This document shows, piece after piece, positions 1 to 5,384 of a stretch of 6,869 bases of DNA. Made by a program: the position numbers and the translations under genes. Under the pieces are notes generated by a model that saw only the letters and a list, made by a program, of their open reading frames with translations, was not told the origin of the DNA and made no database searches. The DNA comes from Lachnospiraceae bacterium (GTDB lineage: Bacteria; Bacillota; Clostridia; Lachnospirales; Lachnospiraceae), in assembly GCA_030825115.1 (NCBI GenBank), contig JAPJQL010000016.1:59718-66586 (forward strand). The letters are read 5' to 3'. Position 1 is the stretch's first letter. Every line of letters starts with the position of its first letter.

Positions 1-2
1 AG

Positions 3-1985
3 GTGATCACAGGCGAGTCAGAGCAGAGGCAGATAACGGGTTATAGTTATGAATCGGTTGACCCGATAACTCTGACCGTAGGTGAGGATAATGGAAGCAA
101 TATAATTAATGTATATTATCAAGCAAACACCGACACACCATTTAATATCGAGTTCTACTACCAGAGAGACGGGGCATACCAGGCACCAGATGAAATACTT
201 AGTGGGGAGGATGATACAGCACTCAGAGGCACTACTGACACAGAGGTTTTCCTGCGTACTGATAACAGATTTGCAGGGTACCTCAAGCCAAAGGCAGAAT
301 TTACTGGCGGTCGGACATATGCACTGGATTATTCTGATCCGGAGATCAATGTCCTCAGCGGAACTATTGCAGGTGACGGAAGCCTGACCCTGAAGGTATA
401 CTTCATGGAGCAGTTCAGGATCACGTATCAACCTGGTGACCATGCTGCAGAGAACCAGGACAGCTACACATTTGATAAAGTGAAACACGGAGCAACAACT
501 CCAAGAGTAGAAGACAGCTTCTTTGCCCCGGCGGACGGTTATGTATTTGATGGCTGGGATTCGAAGATTGCGGATAGGGTAACAGGAGATGCTGCGTACA
601 CTGCCCAGTGGAGAAAACGCAGTGACCTGGAATACACCGTCCGTTACATCTATGAAGACGGGAACGGAAACGAGGTTGACAGAACTGAGGAACTGACCCG
701 GAATGCAGTATTCGAGACTGAGATGCAGTACGATGCAACAGTGACGAAGGAACATACCGTTGCTGGCGAGACTAAGACCTATACACTCGACAAGATTGTA
801 TTTGCAAACCCGGATGAGACTACCCGGAAGTTGGTAACTACAGACCCAGACAAGAATATCGTTACTATTTACTATGGGCTGGATATTTTAAATGAAAAAA
901 CCCCAGATGAAGAGAAGCCTGACGGAATCCCGGATAAATACCAGATTGTATTTAACTACCGTGCAGAAGCTCATGGCACTATCACCGGAACCTTGAGAGA
1001 GGTCATCACAAGGGAAAAGGATGGTGAAGAGTTCAGCACTATAAACCCGGCATACCCGAAGGCAGCCGGTATCGAGGCAAGACCGGATGCCGGTTACAAG
1101 TTTACCAAGTGGATTTCTGACAACCTGGGAGTTCGGGAACGGTTGATCCGCAAAGCTTTGACAACTGCAGAGTACGCGGATGTTGATGAAATCCGCAAGA
1201 CAGGTTTCACTTCAGATACGACATTTACTGCATATTTCCACGCAGGAAATGAGACGTTGTATACGGTAGAGGTTTATTACCAAGAGAAGGGGAAATATCC
1301 GTCCACACCGGGCAAGCGTATTCCGGTAAGTGGCGGAACTACCGATACAAGTGTTGTTATCGACCCCGCAGCCTACGCAGATGCCGCTGGATATGTATTT
1401 GACACAGGGGCGGGCAATATTCTCGAAGGTATTATCGCCGGCGACAATAGCCTGGTATTGAAGGTTTACTTTAAACAGCAGTTTACCGTAACTTACAAAC
1501 CAGGCGCTCACGGCTCCTTTGCGGAGGAAGTTTATGGAAGTCTGGATTACAATGCAGACACGCCGCAGTTCGCAGGGCAGACTACAGCAAACGGAAGTTA
1601 TCGCTTCGCAGGCTGGGATAAAGAAATTGTTGATAAGGTAACAGAGGATGTTGTCTATACTGCACAGTGGAGAAGCACTGGCGGCGGCGGAAGCACCGGC
1701 GGTGGCGGTGGCGGCGGAAGCAATACGCCAAACCCGAACACTCCGGGAACGAGTGACGGTCCTGGTGCGCCGACGACAACGATTCTTCCGGAGGAGGTGC
1801 CGTTAGCAATGGCGCCAGATCCTAACGCAGGAGACAGTCTGGTCCTGATCGATGACGGCGAAGTACCATTAGCGCCGCTTCCAAAGACGGGCAATCCGGT
1901 AGAGGCCTCCGGCCTGCTGCTTCTGATTTCAGGTATGATGCTGGCAGCATATGCAGCGCTTACAAAGAAAAAAGAAGAACAGTAA
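3..1985 (+). CDS. LPXTG cell-wall-anchored modular surface protein, C-terminal part (5' end outside window)
   Basis: Probably an extracellular adhesin-like protein attached to peptidoglycan by a sortase. The visible 660 residues start inside a repeat module: no signal peptide or ribosome binding site is present, and the GTG at base 3 is simply where the window opens. Two related blocks (about residues 49-204 and 420-557) each run from a YYQ motif through GTTDT and an IAGD-x-SL-x-LKVYF strand, a TYxPG segment, and a GWD...YTAQWR ending. The GWD...AQW pattern resembles Listeria-Bacteroides (InlB B-type) repeats, and the YYQ/IYY strands resemble MucBP-like modules. Residues 208-292 form a different beta-rich module ending in VTIYYG. 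A glycine-rich linker (560-573) and a Pro/Thr-rich stretch lead to LPKTG at 626-630, a hydrophobic segment (about 636-652) and a KKKEEQ tail. Sequence shows the anchor clearly; ligand and exact role are unknown. Confidence 0.9.
   Translation: MITGESEQRQITGYSYESVDPITLTVGEDNGSNIINVYYQANTDTPFNIEFYYQRDGAYQAPDEILSGEDDTALRGTTDTEVFLRTDNRFAGYLKPKAEFTGGRTYALDYSDPEINVLSGTIAGDGSLTLKVYFMEQFRITYQPGDHAAENQDSYTFDKVKHGATTPRVEDSFFAPADGYVFDGWDSKIADRVTGDAAYTAQWRKRSDLEYTVRYIYEDGNGNEVDRTEELTRNAVFETEMQYDATVTKEHTVAGETKTYTLDKIVFANPDETTRKLVTTDPDKNIVTIYYGLDILNEKTPDEEKPDGIPDKYQIVFNYRAEAHGTITGTLREVITREKDGEEFSTINPAYPKAAGIEARPDAGYKFTKWISDNLGVRERLIRKALTTAEYADVDEIRKTGFTSDTTFTAYFHAGNETLYTVEVYYQEKGKYPSTPGKRIPVSGGTTDTSVVIDPAAYADAAGYVFDTGAGNILEGIIAGDNSLVLKVYFKQQFTVTYKPGAHGSFAEEVYGSLDYNADTPQFAGQTTANGSYRFAGWDKEIVDKVTEDVVYTAQWRSTGGGGSTGGGGGGGSNTPNPNTPGTSDGPGAPTTTILPEEVPLAMAPDPNAGDSLVLIDDGEVPLAPLPKTGNPVEASGLLLLISGMMLAAYAALTKKKEEQ
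147..614 (+). repeat. Surface-protein internal repeat block A
   Basis: Codes for about residues 49-204 of the surface protein. It shares with block B the ordered motifs YYQ, GTTDT, IAGDGSLTLKVYF, TYQPG and YTAQWR. Block A carries an extra insertion of roughly 15-20 residues between GTTDT and the LKVYF strand. The repeat is evident at protein level and diverged at DNA level, so it is an old duplication. Confidence 0.7.
1260..1673 (+). repeat. Surface-protein internal repeat block B
   Basis: Codes for about residues 420-557, the second copy of the module seen at 147-614: YYQEKG, GTTDT, IAGDNSLVLKVYF, TYKPGAHG, FAGWDKEI and YTAQWR in the same order. It directly precedes the glycine-rich linker, so it is the wall-proximal module. 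Confidence 0.7.
1680..1721 (+). repeat. Low-complexity glycine-rich linker
   Basis: GGC/GGT/GGA codons give four glycines, Ser-Thr, seven glycines and Ser (residues 560-573). It is probably a flexible spacer between the folded repeats and the wall-spanning Pro/Thr-rich region. Such GC-rich simple tracts can vary in length by replication slippage. Confidence 0.7.
1878..1982 (+). other. LPXTG cell-wall sorting signal
   Basis: The protein ends in the tripartite signal for sortase anchoring: LPKTG (residues 626-630), then a hydrophobic stretch rich in Leu/Ala/Met, then the charged tail TKKKEEQ. By family knowledge the cut falls between Thr and Gly. The sequence matches the general LPXTG motif rather than the NPQTN type of the classical heme-uptake class B substrates. 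Confidence 0.92.
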
Positions 1986-2020
1986 TGTCTGGCAATGTTA
2001 AGAAGTAAATTATGATGATT

Positions 2021-2065
2021 GGAGGTGCCGCCGATTCTGACAGAGAGTCGGCGGTATCTCCTTTT
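2021..2065 (+). terminator. Rho-independent terminator of the surface-protein gene
   Basis: Left arm 2021-2038 pairs with right arm 2044-2061 as an 18-bp stem with three G-T wobbles and a 5-base loop (GACAG). It is followed by TTTT and then G. It starts 35 bases after the surface-protein stop codon. The T run is short, but the stem is long and GC-rich. Confidence 0.8.
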
Positions 2066-2120
2066 GTACATCGGTCACAATAAATCGCAACAGATTTGTG
2101 AATAGAGCCTCTGTTCCCAG

Positions 2121-2133
2121 CACATCTGATGTG
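2121..2133. repeat. Short perfect palindrome CACATC-T-GATGTG
   Basis: Six-base arms around a central T, in the 263-base convergent gap between the surface-protein gene and the minus-strand nuclease gene. There is no adjacent start codon, so a regulatory role is not supported. A second AT-rich inverted repeat (TTTGAAT at 2154-2160, ATTCAAA at 2169-2175) lies nearby. Otherwise nothing recognisable is in the gap apart from the two terminator hairpins. Confidence 0.35.
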
Positions 2134-2205
2134 TGTTATTTACCGGTATTATATTTGAATCATATGGAATTCAAAGATAAAGATGGTTTGAAACTGTGTT
2201 AGAAA

Positions 2206-2233
2206 CTGCCGCCGGTATAGAGACCGGCAGCAG
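2206..2233 (-). terminator. Hairpin after the minus-strand nuclease gene, possible terminator
   Basis: CTGC (2206-2209) plus GCCGGT (2211-2216) pair with ACCGGC (2223-2228) plus GCAG (2230-2233), with one C/A mismatch and a 6-base loop. It lies 15 bases beyond the stop codon of the minus-strand gene. Read on the minus strand it is followed only by TTTC, so it is a weak intrinsic terminator or an RNA-end-protecting hairpin. A second, bulged hairpin (2238-2255) overlaps the stop codon. Confidence 0.5.
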
Positions 2234-2248
2234 CCGAAGCCCTGAAAC

Positions 2249-2944
2249 TCAGGCTCCTATATGATACTTGCTGTACATTTCCTGAAGCAGAGCGGGATTT
2301 TTTCCCAGCAGCAGGATTTTGTCTCCGTCTCCGCCGGCCTGCATGCGGTTTATAAGCTGCAGCAGATGATCCTGCCCCTCGCTACGCCCTTCCTTCCGCT
2401 CATCGTTGAGCATCTCACTGAACAGCATATATTGCACCTCCATTCCATGATTCCGTTTTAGCGTCTTGATTTTTGCATCAATCTTCTGAATTAAAGGATC
2501 CGCTGTGTTCTCATCAGCATAAGAAGAATTCTCCACATATCGGAGGAAGTCGATCAGCTCCGGGGGAACCTCCGTATCATTTTCTCCTTTTGTGTTCAGG
2601 AAGATACGGCAGGTATCGTCGCCAAGTTCGTCGCCGGTCTCGTGGCATCGAGGAGTGAACGTGTAGCGGTATCGTTTTTGCCCAAAGGGGTCATATGTAC
2701 AGAGGAAGATTATGAAGCTTTTGGGCAGTTCGTTGAAGTCTGCTCCTATGGCCAATACGTCCAGCCGGACGCTGCGGTAATCAGAGTTGGAAAAAATTGC
2801 TGCTTCCGATCTGGTCTTTACCTGACGGATGGGAATCCCGAGAGTGCGTTCCAGGACCTCCCGGCAGATTTCTTCATCTTCCATTATCGCTGCAAACATA
2901 AACGAATCGGAATACGTTAATTCTTCAAATGGTTTTTTTGTCAT
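2249..2944 (-). CDS. Rpn/PD-(D/E)XK nuclease family 'transposase' protein, internally deleted remnant
   Basis: The 231-residue product matches the family annotated as 'putative transposase or invertase' / PD-(D/E)XK nuclease family transposase. Visible family features are the start LTYSDSFMFAAIMEDEEIC, the RLDV motif (residues 60-63, putative metal-binding D62), LPKSFIIFLCTYDPFG (73-88), a YTF...C segment, IFLNTKG (114-120), PPELIDFLRYVE (127-138) and a charged C-terminal region. In family members as I know them, about 40 residues containing the E-x-Q/K catalytic strand and an arginine/tyrosine-rich helix lie between RLDV and the GxDYxELxKSYxIF segment. Here the two are joined almost directly (junction near bases 2744-2760), in frame. 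The catalytic centre therefore looks incomplete and the protein is probably inactive. ATG at 2944 is preceded by AAAGGCGG. Family function: Rpn proteins promote recA-independent recombination; the role in Clostridia is unclear. Confidence 0.75.
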   Translation of the reverse strand: MTKKPFEELTYSDSFMFAAIMEDEEICREVLERTLGIPIRQVKTRSEAAIFSNSDYRSVRLDVLAIGADFNELPKSFIIFLCTYDPFGQKRYRYTFTPRCHETGDELGDDTCRIFLNTKGENDTEVPPELIDFLRYVENSSYADENTADPLIQKIDAKIKTLKRNHGMEVQYMLFSEMLNDERKEGRSEGQDHLLQLINRMQAGGDGDKILLLGKNPALLQEMYSKYHIGA

Positions 2945-2963
2945 AATCCGCCTTTCTATGGCC

Positions 2964-3019
2964 GGAAAGGCAGGTGGCTCTATTCATACTTAAATTATAT
3001 CAGGCTGGAAAGGCAGGTG
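2964..3019. repeat. 13-bp direct repeat GGAAAGGCAGGTG (2964-2976 and 3007-3019)
   Basis: Two exact copies 43 bases apart, close to four helical turns. One overlaps the -35 side of the minus-strand promoter and the other lies in its leader. The placement is compatible with a regulator binding both sites, but a chance or relic duplication is equally possible. Confidence 0.4.
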
Positions 3020-3022
3020 CAA
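2994..3022 (-). promoter_or_regulatory. Sigma-A promoter of the nuclease-family gene
   Basis: Read on the minus strand: TTGCAC (plus 3022-3017), 17-base spacer, TATAAT (plus 2999-2994). The predicted start point is near 2987, giving a leader of about 42 bases before the ATG at 2944. This is a very good match for a gene that appears damaged. Confidence 0.65.
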
Positions 3023-3033
3023 GGATAAAATGC

Positions 3034-3063
3034 TTGCGTTGTTTTTTAATCCCCTGTTATAAT
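3034..3063 (+). promoter_or_regulatory. Promoter of the sortase gene (extended -10)
   Basis: TTGCGT at 3034-3039, 18-base spacer, TATAAT at 3058-3063 with a TG one base upstream (extended -10). The start point is probably near 3070. The ribosome binding site GAGGTGA (3084-3090) follows, six bases from its GAGG core to the ATG. It is divergent from the nuclease-gene promoter, the two -35 boxes being only 11 bases apart. Confidence 0.65.
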
Positions 3064-3093
3064 AGGGATAACAGCAAACGGGCGAGGTGAACA

Positions 3094-3948
3094 ATGAGCG
3101 AGAATAAAAACAGGAAAAATTTGCTTCATAAATCGATACTTTTCGTGCTGATTCTGATGGTTGTGATCAGCGCCGTCGGAGTGGTGAACCGTTATCTTCA
3201 GGATAAGCGGGCAGAGGAAGAATACCGCCGTCTGGCAGAACTTGCGAAGCAGACGACAGAAGCGGTCACGGAAGCTTCTGCAGGGCCGGAAGAGCAGCCT
3301 GGAGAGGCGGAGCCGGAGACCGGGACCCCTTACGTATCTCCGATCGATTTTGAGGCGCTTGCCGAGGTGAATCCTGATGTCATCGGATGGATTAAGATTC
3401 CCGATACCAATGTGGATTATCCGATCGTGCAGACAGATGATAATGATAAGTACCTGCATACCAGCTTTGAGGGAGCAGAGAGCGTGGCGGGAGCCATATA
3501 TCTGGATTTTGAAAGCGACAGCGACATGATGGGATGGAACAATATCCTGTATGGGCATAATATGAAAAATGGTTCTATGTTCAAAGACATTGTAAAGTAC
3601 AAAGACCAGTCTTATTTTGATGCACATAAGTATTTTGAGATCTATACGCCAGAGCGCACCATCCATTTAAAAGCGATATCCTGTTATTATGCAAAGGCAG
3701 AACCCATCGTCAGGAAGACCCGGTTTAAGACCAGGGAATCCTATGAAGCGTTCATAAAGGAAATGATAAAGCCGTGTACCTGGCATGAGGTGCCGGAATT
3801 TCCTGTCGATTCCTTGTATACACTGGTGACTTGCAGCTACGAGGTCAATGATGCGAGGACGATTTTATATGCAGTGGAGGTAGATGAGAACGGAGATATG
3901 GTAAAGGGCATAAAGAAATTTCCGGATCAGGTGGAAAAAATGGAATAA
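3094..3948 (+). CDS. srtB: Class B sortase
   Basis: Membrane-anchored cysteine transpeptidase that cuts a sorting signal after Thr and links the protein to the peptidoglycan precursor, acting outside the membrane. The 284 residues comprise a basic start, one N-terminal membrane segment (about 13-31), an Ala/Glu-rich stalk with a Pro/Glu-rich linker (about 40-82), and the sortase barrel. Class B hallmarks are visible: NPDVIGWIKIPDTNVDYPIVQ (93-113), YGHNM with catalytic His155, TLVTC with Cys247, and Arg255 in NDARTILY, plus the extra N-terminal helix region of this class. All three catalytic residues are present and length is normal. ATG at 3094 has a good GAGGTGA. It could serve the LPKTG protein encoded upstream, but separate transcription and class B substrate diversity leave this open. 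The symbol is by class only. Confidence 0.93.
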   Translation: MSENKNRKNLLHKSILFVLILMVVISAVGVVNRYLQDKRAEEEYRRLAELAKQTTEAVTEASAGPEEQPGEAEPETGTPYVSPIDFEALAEVNPDVIGWIKIPDTNVDYPIVQTDDNDKYLHTSFEGAESVAGAIYLDFESDSDMMGWNNILYGHNMKNGSMFKDIVKYKDQSYFDAHKYFEIYTPERTIHLKAISCYYAKAEPIVRKTRFKTRESYEAFIKEMIKPCTWHEVPEFPVDSLYTLVTCSYEVNDARTILYAVEVDENGDMVKGIKKFPDQVEKME

Positions 3949-3963
3949 ATTGAAAAATAATGC

Positions 3964-3992
3964 TTGACGAAAATGGCGGTTTCCTGTATAAT
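3964..3992 (+). promoter_or_regulatory. Promoter of tRNA-Gln copy 1
   Basis: TTGACG (3964-3969), 17-base spacer, TATAAT (3987-3992), 17 bases before the tRNA. The -35 box starts only 16 bases after the sortase stop codon, in A-rich sequence that may act as an UP element. The predicted leader is about 10 bases. Confidence 0.85.
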
Positions 3993-4009
3993 CTTTCTTG
4001 TTGCAGCAA

Positions 4010-4081
4010 TGGGCTATCGCCAAATGGTAAGGCAACGGACTCTGACTCCGTCATTTCAAGGTTCGAATCCTTGTAGCCCAG
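4010..4081 (+). tRNA. tRNA-Gln (anticodon CUG)
   Basis: A full 72-base cloverleaf. The acceptor stem TGGGCTA/TAGCCCA pairs over 7 bp. The D stem is GCC/GGC (3 bp), the anticodon stem ACGGA/TCCGT with loop CTCTGAC gives anticodon CTG, and the T stem is CAAGG/CCTTG with loop TTCGAAT. The discriminator is G (4081). CCA is not encoded: CTA follows, so CCA is added after transcription. The U1-A72 pair is typical of tRNA-Gln charged through the GluRS plus GatCAB amidotransferase route used in Firmicutes. It reads CAG codons. Confidence 0.96.
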
Positions 4082-4083
4082 CT

Positions 4084-4131
4084 AAAAAGCACGTAATTAT
4101 GAGAAAAATTCTTGTAAATACGTGCTTTTTT
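4084..4131 (+). terminator. Intrinsic terminator after tRNA-Gln (and probably the sortase)
   Basis: A perfect 12-bp stem AAAAAGCACGTA (4084-4095) / TACGTGCTTTTT (4119-4130) continues into a T6 run ending at 4131. It begins two bases after the tRNA 3' end. With A-tract and T-tract on opposite arms it could work in both directions. It is the first terminator downstream of the sortase. Confidence 0.88.
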
Positions 4132-4156
4132 CGTGTGTATTGAAATTTTTATATAT

Positions 4157-4185
4157 GGAATCAAGACATGCGGAAGTCTGATTCC
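4157..4185. promoter_or_regulatory. Inverted repeat just upstream of the kinase promoter, candidate operator
   Basis: GGAATCA (4157-4163) and GAC (4165-4167) pair with GTC (4176-4178) and TGATTCC (4179-4185), with one bulged A and an 8-base loop. It ends two bases before the putative -35 box of the kinase gene, a position suited to an activator or repressor. No T run follows, so it is not a terminator. Confidence 0.35.
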
Positions 4186-4187
4186 GG

Positions 4188-4217
4188 TTGCACTCGTATC
4201 CTTTTTTATGTTAGTAT
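4188..4217 (+). promoter_or_regulatory. Probable promoter of the ribokinase-like gene
   Basis: TTGCAC (4188-4193) and TAGTAT (4212-4217) with an 18-base spacer and TGT directly before the -10 (extended -10). The leader is about 35 bases to the ATG. This is a moderate match. Confidence 0.5.
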
Positions 4218-4258
4218 ATGAGGAAAAGAATACGTCAGGATGAGGAGTGGCAAATCAT

Positions 4259-5149
4259 ATGAAGGTGCTGTGTTTTGGGTCATTGAATATTGATTATACA
4301 TATCGTGTAGATCATTTTGTGGGAAAAGGAGAGACGCTCGCTTCCGACTCTTTGAATGTATTCAGTGGAGGAAAGGGTTTGAACCAGTCCATCGCCCTGG
4401 CGAGGGCGGGGGTCGAGACTTATCATGCCGGTTCCATTGGGGAAGATGGAAGGTTTCTTTTGGACGTACTGGACCAGTCGGGAGTGAATACGGAGAATGT
4501 GACCGTATTAAAGGAGATCAGAACGGGAAATGCCATAATCCAAAACGACAGGGATGGGGATAACTGCATTCTGCTGTACGGAGGCGCAAACCAGGAGATT
4601 ACAAAGAATCAGGTGGAGGAGGTGCTTGCCCGGTTTGATGCGGGGGACTATCTCGTCCTGCAGAATGAAATCAATGAACTTTCTTATATTGTAGAGCGGG
4701 CTCATGAAAAAGGGATGCGGATTGTTTTGAATCCGTCTCCGATGAATGAAAAAATCATGGAACTTCCCCTGGATTTTGTGGACTATTTTCTGTTGAATGA
4801 AGTGGAGGCAGGGCAGATTCTCGGAAAAGGGACAGGCAGCGGTATCGATGGGGAAGCTTTGGTCACAGAGCTGTGCGACCGGTTTCCGAATGCGGCGATC
4901 GTGTTGACGCTGGGCGGAGACGGTTCGGTGTATGCGGACAAGAACGAGAGATTCTGCCAGCCGGTTTATCCGGTCCGTGCAATAGATACCACGGCGGCAG
5001 GAGACACGTTTACCGGTTATTTTATTGCAGGGATATTGAAGGGAAGGGCGGTCCGGGAAGCTATGGATCTGGCTGCACGCGCGGCATCTATTGCAGTGTC
5101 CAGGCCAGGTGCTGCGCCGTCGATTCCTTCCATGGATGAGGTGGAATAG
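4259..5149 (+). CDS. Ribokinase-like PfkB-family carbohydrate kinase
   Basis: Cytosolic sugar kinase of the ribokinase/PfkB fold, transferring phosphate from ATP to a sugar hydroxyl. In the 296 residues: N10 and D12 in GSLNID match sugar-contacting residues of E. coli ribokinase. SGGKGLNQ (36-43) is PfkB signature 1, and LQNE gives E137 in the position of ribokinase E143. NEVE (180-183) is the NxxE magnesium motif, and DTTAAGDTFTGYF (243-255) is signature 2 with catalytic Asp249. Length is normal and all key residues are present. I start at ATG 4259 because family members begin MKVLCFGS and GAGGAG (4242-4247) lies 11 bases upstream; a GTG at 4247 would add four residues. No rbsD, transporter or regulator gene is adjacent, so the substrate (ribose, fructose or another sugar/nucleoside) cannot be fixed. 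Confidence 0.88.
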   Translation: MKVLCFGSLNIDYTYRVDHFVGKGETLASDSLNVFSGGKGLNQSIALARAGVETYHAGSIGEDGRFLLDVLDQSGVNTENVTVLKEIRTGNAIIQNDRDGDNCILLYGGANQEITKNQVEEVLARFDAGDYLVLQNEINELSYIVERAHEKGMRIVLNPSPMNEKIMELPLDFVDYFLLNEVEAGQILGKGTGSGIDGEALVTELCDRFPNAAIVLTLGGDGSVYADKNERFCQPVYPVRAIDTTAAGDTFTGYFIAGILKGRAVREAMDLAARAASIAVSRPGAAPSIPSMDEVE

Positions 5150-5303
5150 TTTGAAATTAAGCAAACAAGCCTCTTGCACCGGTCATCATGTTGGTGAGTT
5201 TTATGCGGTATCGTACAAAATCACGCAATTTCAGGAGAAGGGATAAAGCTGGGATTAATCATGTCACACATCCATTTGGCCTCTTCTACACACCTGCTTT
5301 TCA

Positions 5304-5332
5304 TTCTTAAAAGACCATGTTTTCTCTATACT
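5304..5332 (+). promoter_or_regulatory. Weak candidate promoter for the 439-residue unknown gene
   Basis: TATACT (5327-5332) is a fair -10; the box 17 bases upstream (TTCTTA, 5304-5309) is poor. The 235-base gap after the kinase shows no convincing terminator, so co-transcription with the kinase is also possible. A small hairpin CCGGT-AAA-ACCGG (5343-5355) lies in the leader. Confidence 0.3.
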
Positions 5333-5370
5333 GTTAACTACACCGGTAAAACCGGGAGTAAAAAAATGAC

Positions 5371-5376
5371 AGGAGG
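5371..5376 (+). promoter_or_regulatory. Ribosome binding site fixing the ATG at 5385
   Basis: A perfect AGGAGG, eight bases before ATG 5385. A TTG at 5379 in the same frame is too close to the site to be the start. Confidence 0.85.
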
Positions 5377-5384
5377 AATTGATT

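Noticed and set aside
3..5. GTG as the true start of the surface-protein gene
   Set aside because: No room for a ribosome binding site is visible, no signal peptide follows, and the first residues look like the middle of a repeat module. The gene is cut by the window.
18..755. Long open frame on the minus strand opposite the surface-protein gene
   Set aside because: It is antisense to a clearly coding region with motif-rich repeats, has no family features and no convincing start; it is a shadow of the real gene.
2238..2255. Bulged hairpin overlapping the nuclease-gene stop codon as its terminator
   Set aside because: It is short, has a bulge and no T run on either strand. The hairpin at 2206-2233 is the better candidate.
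5203..5310. Small basic 35-residue open reading frame between the kinase and the unknown gene
   Set aside because: It has only a weak GGTGAG-like site, no recognisable motif and a length expected by chance; coding is not supported.
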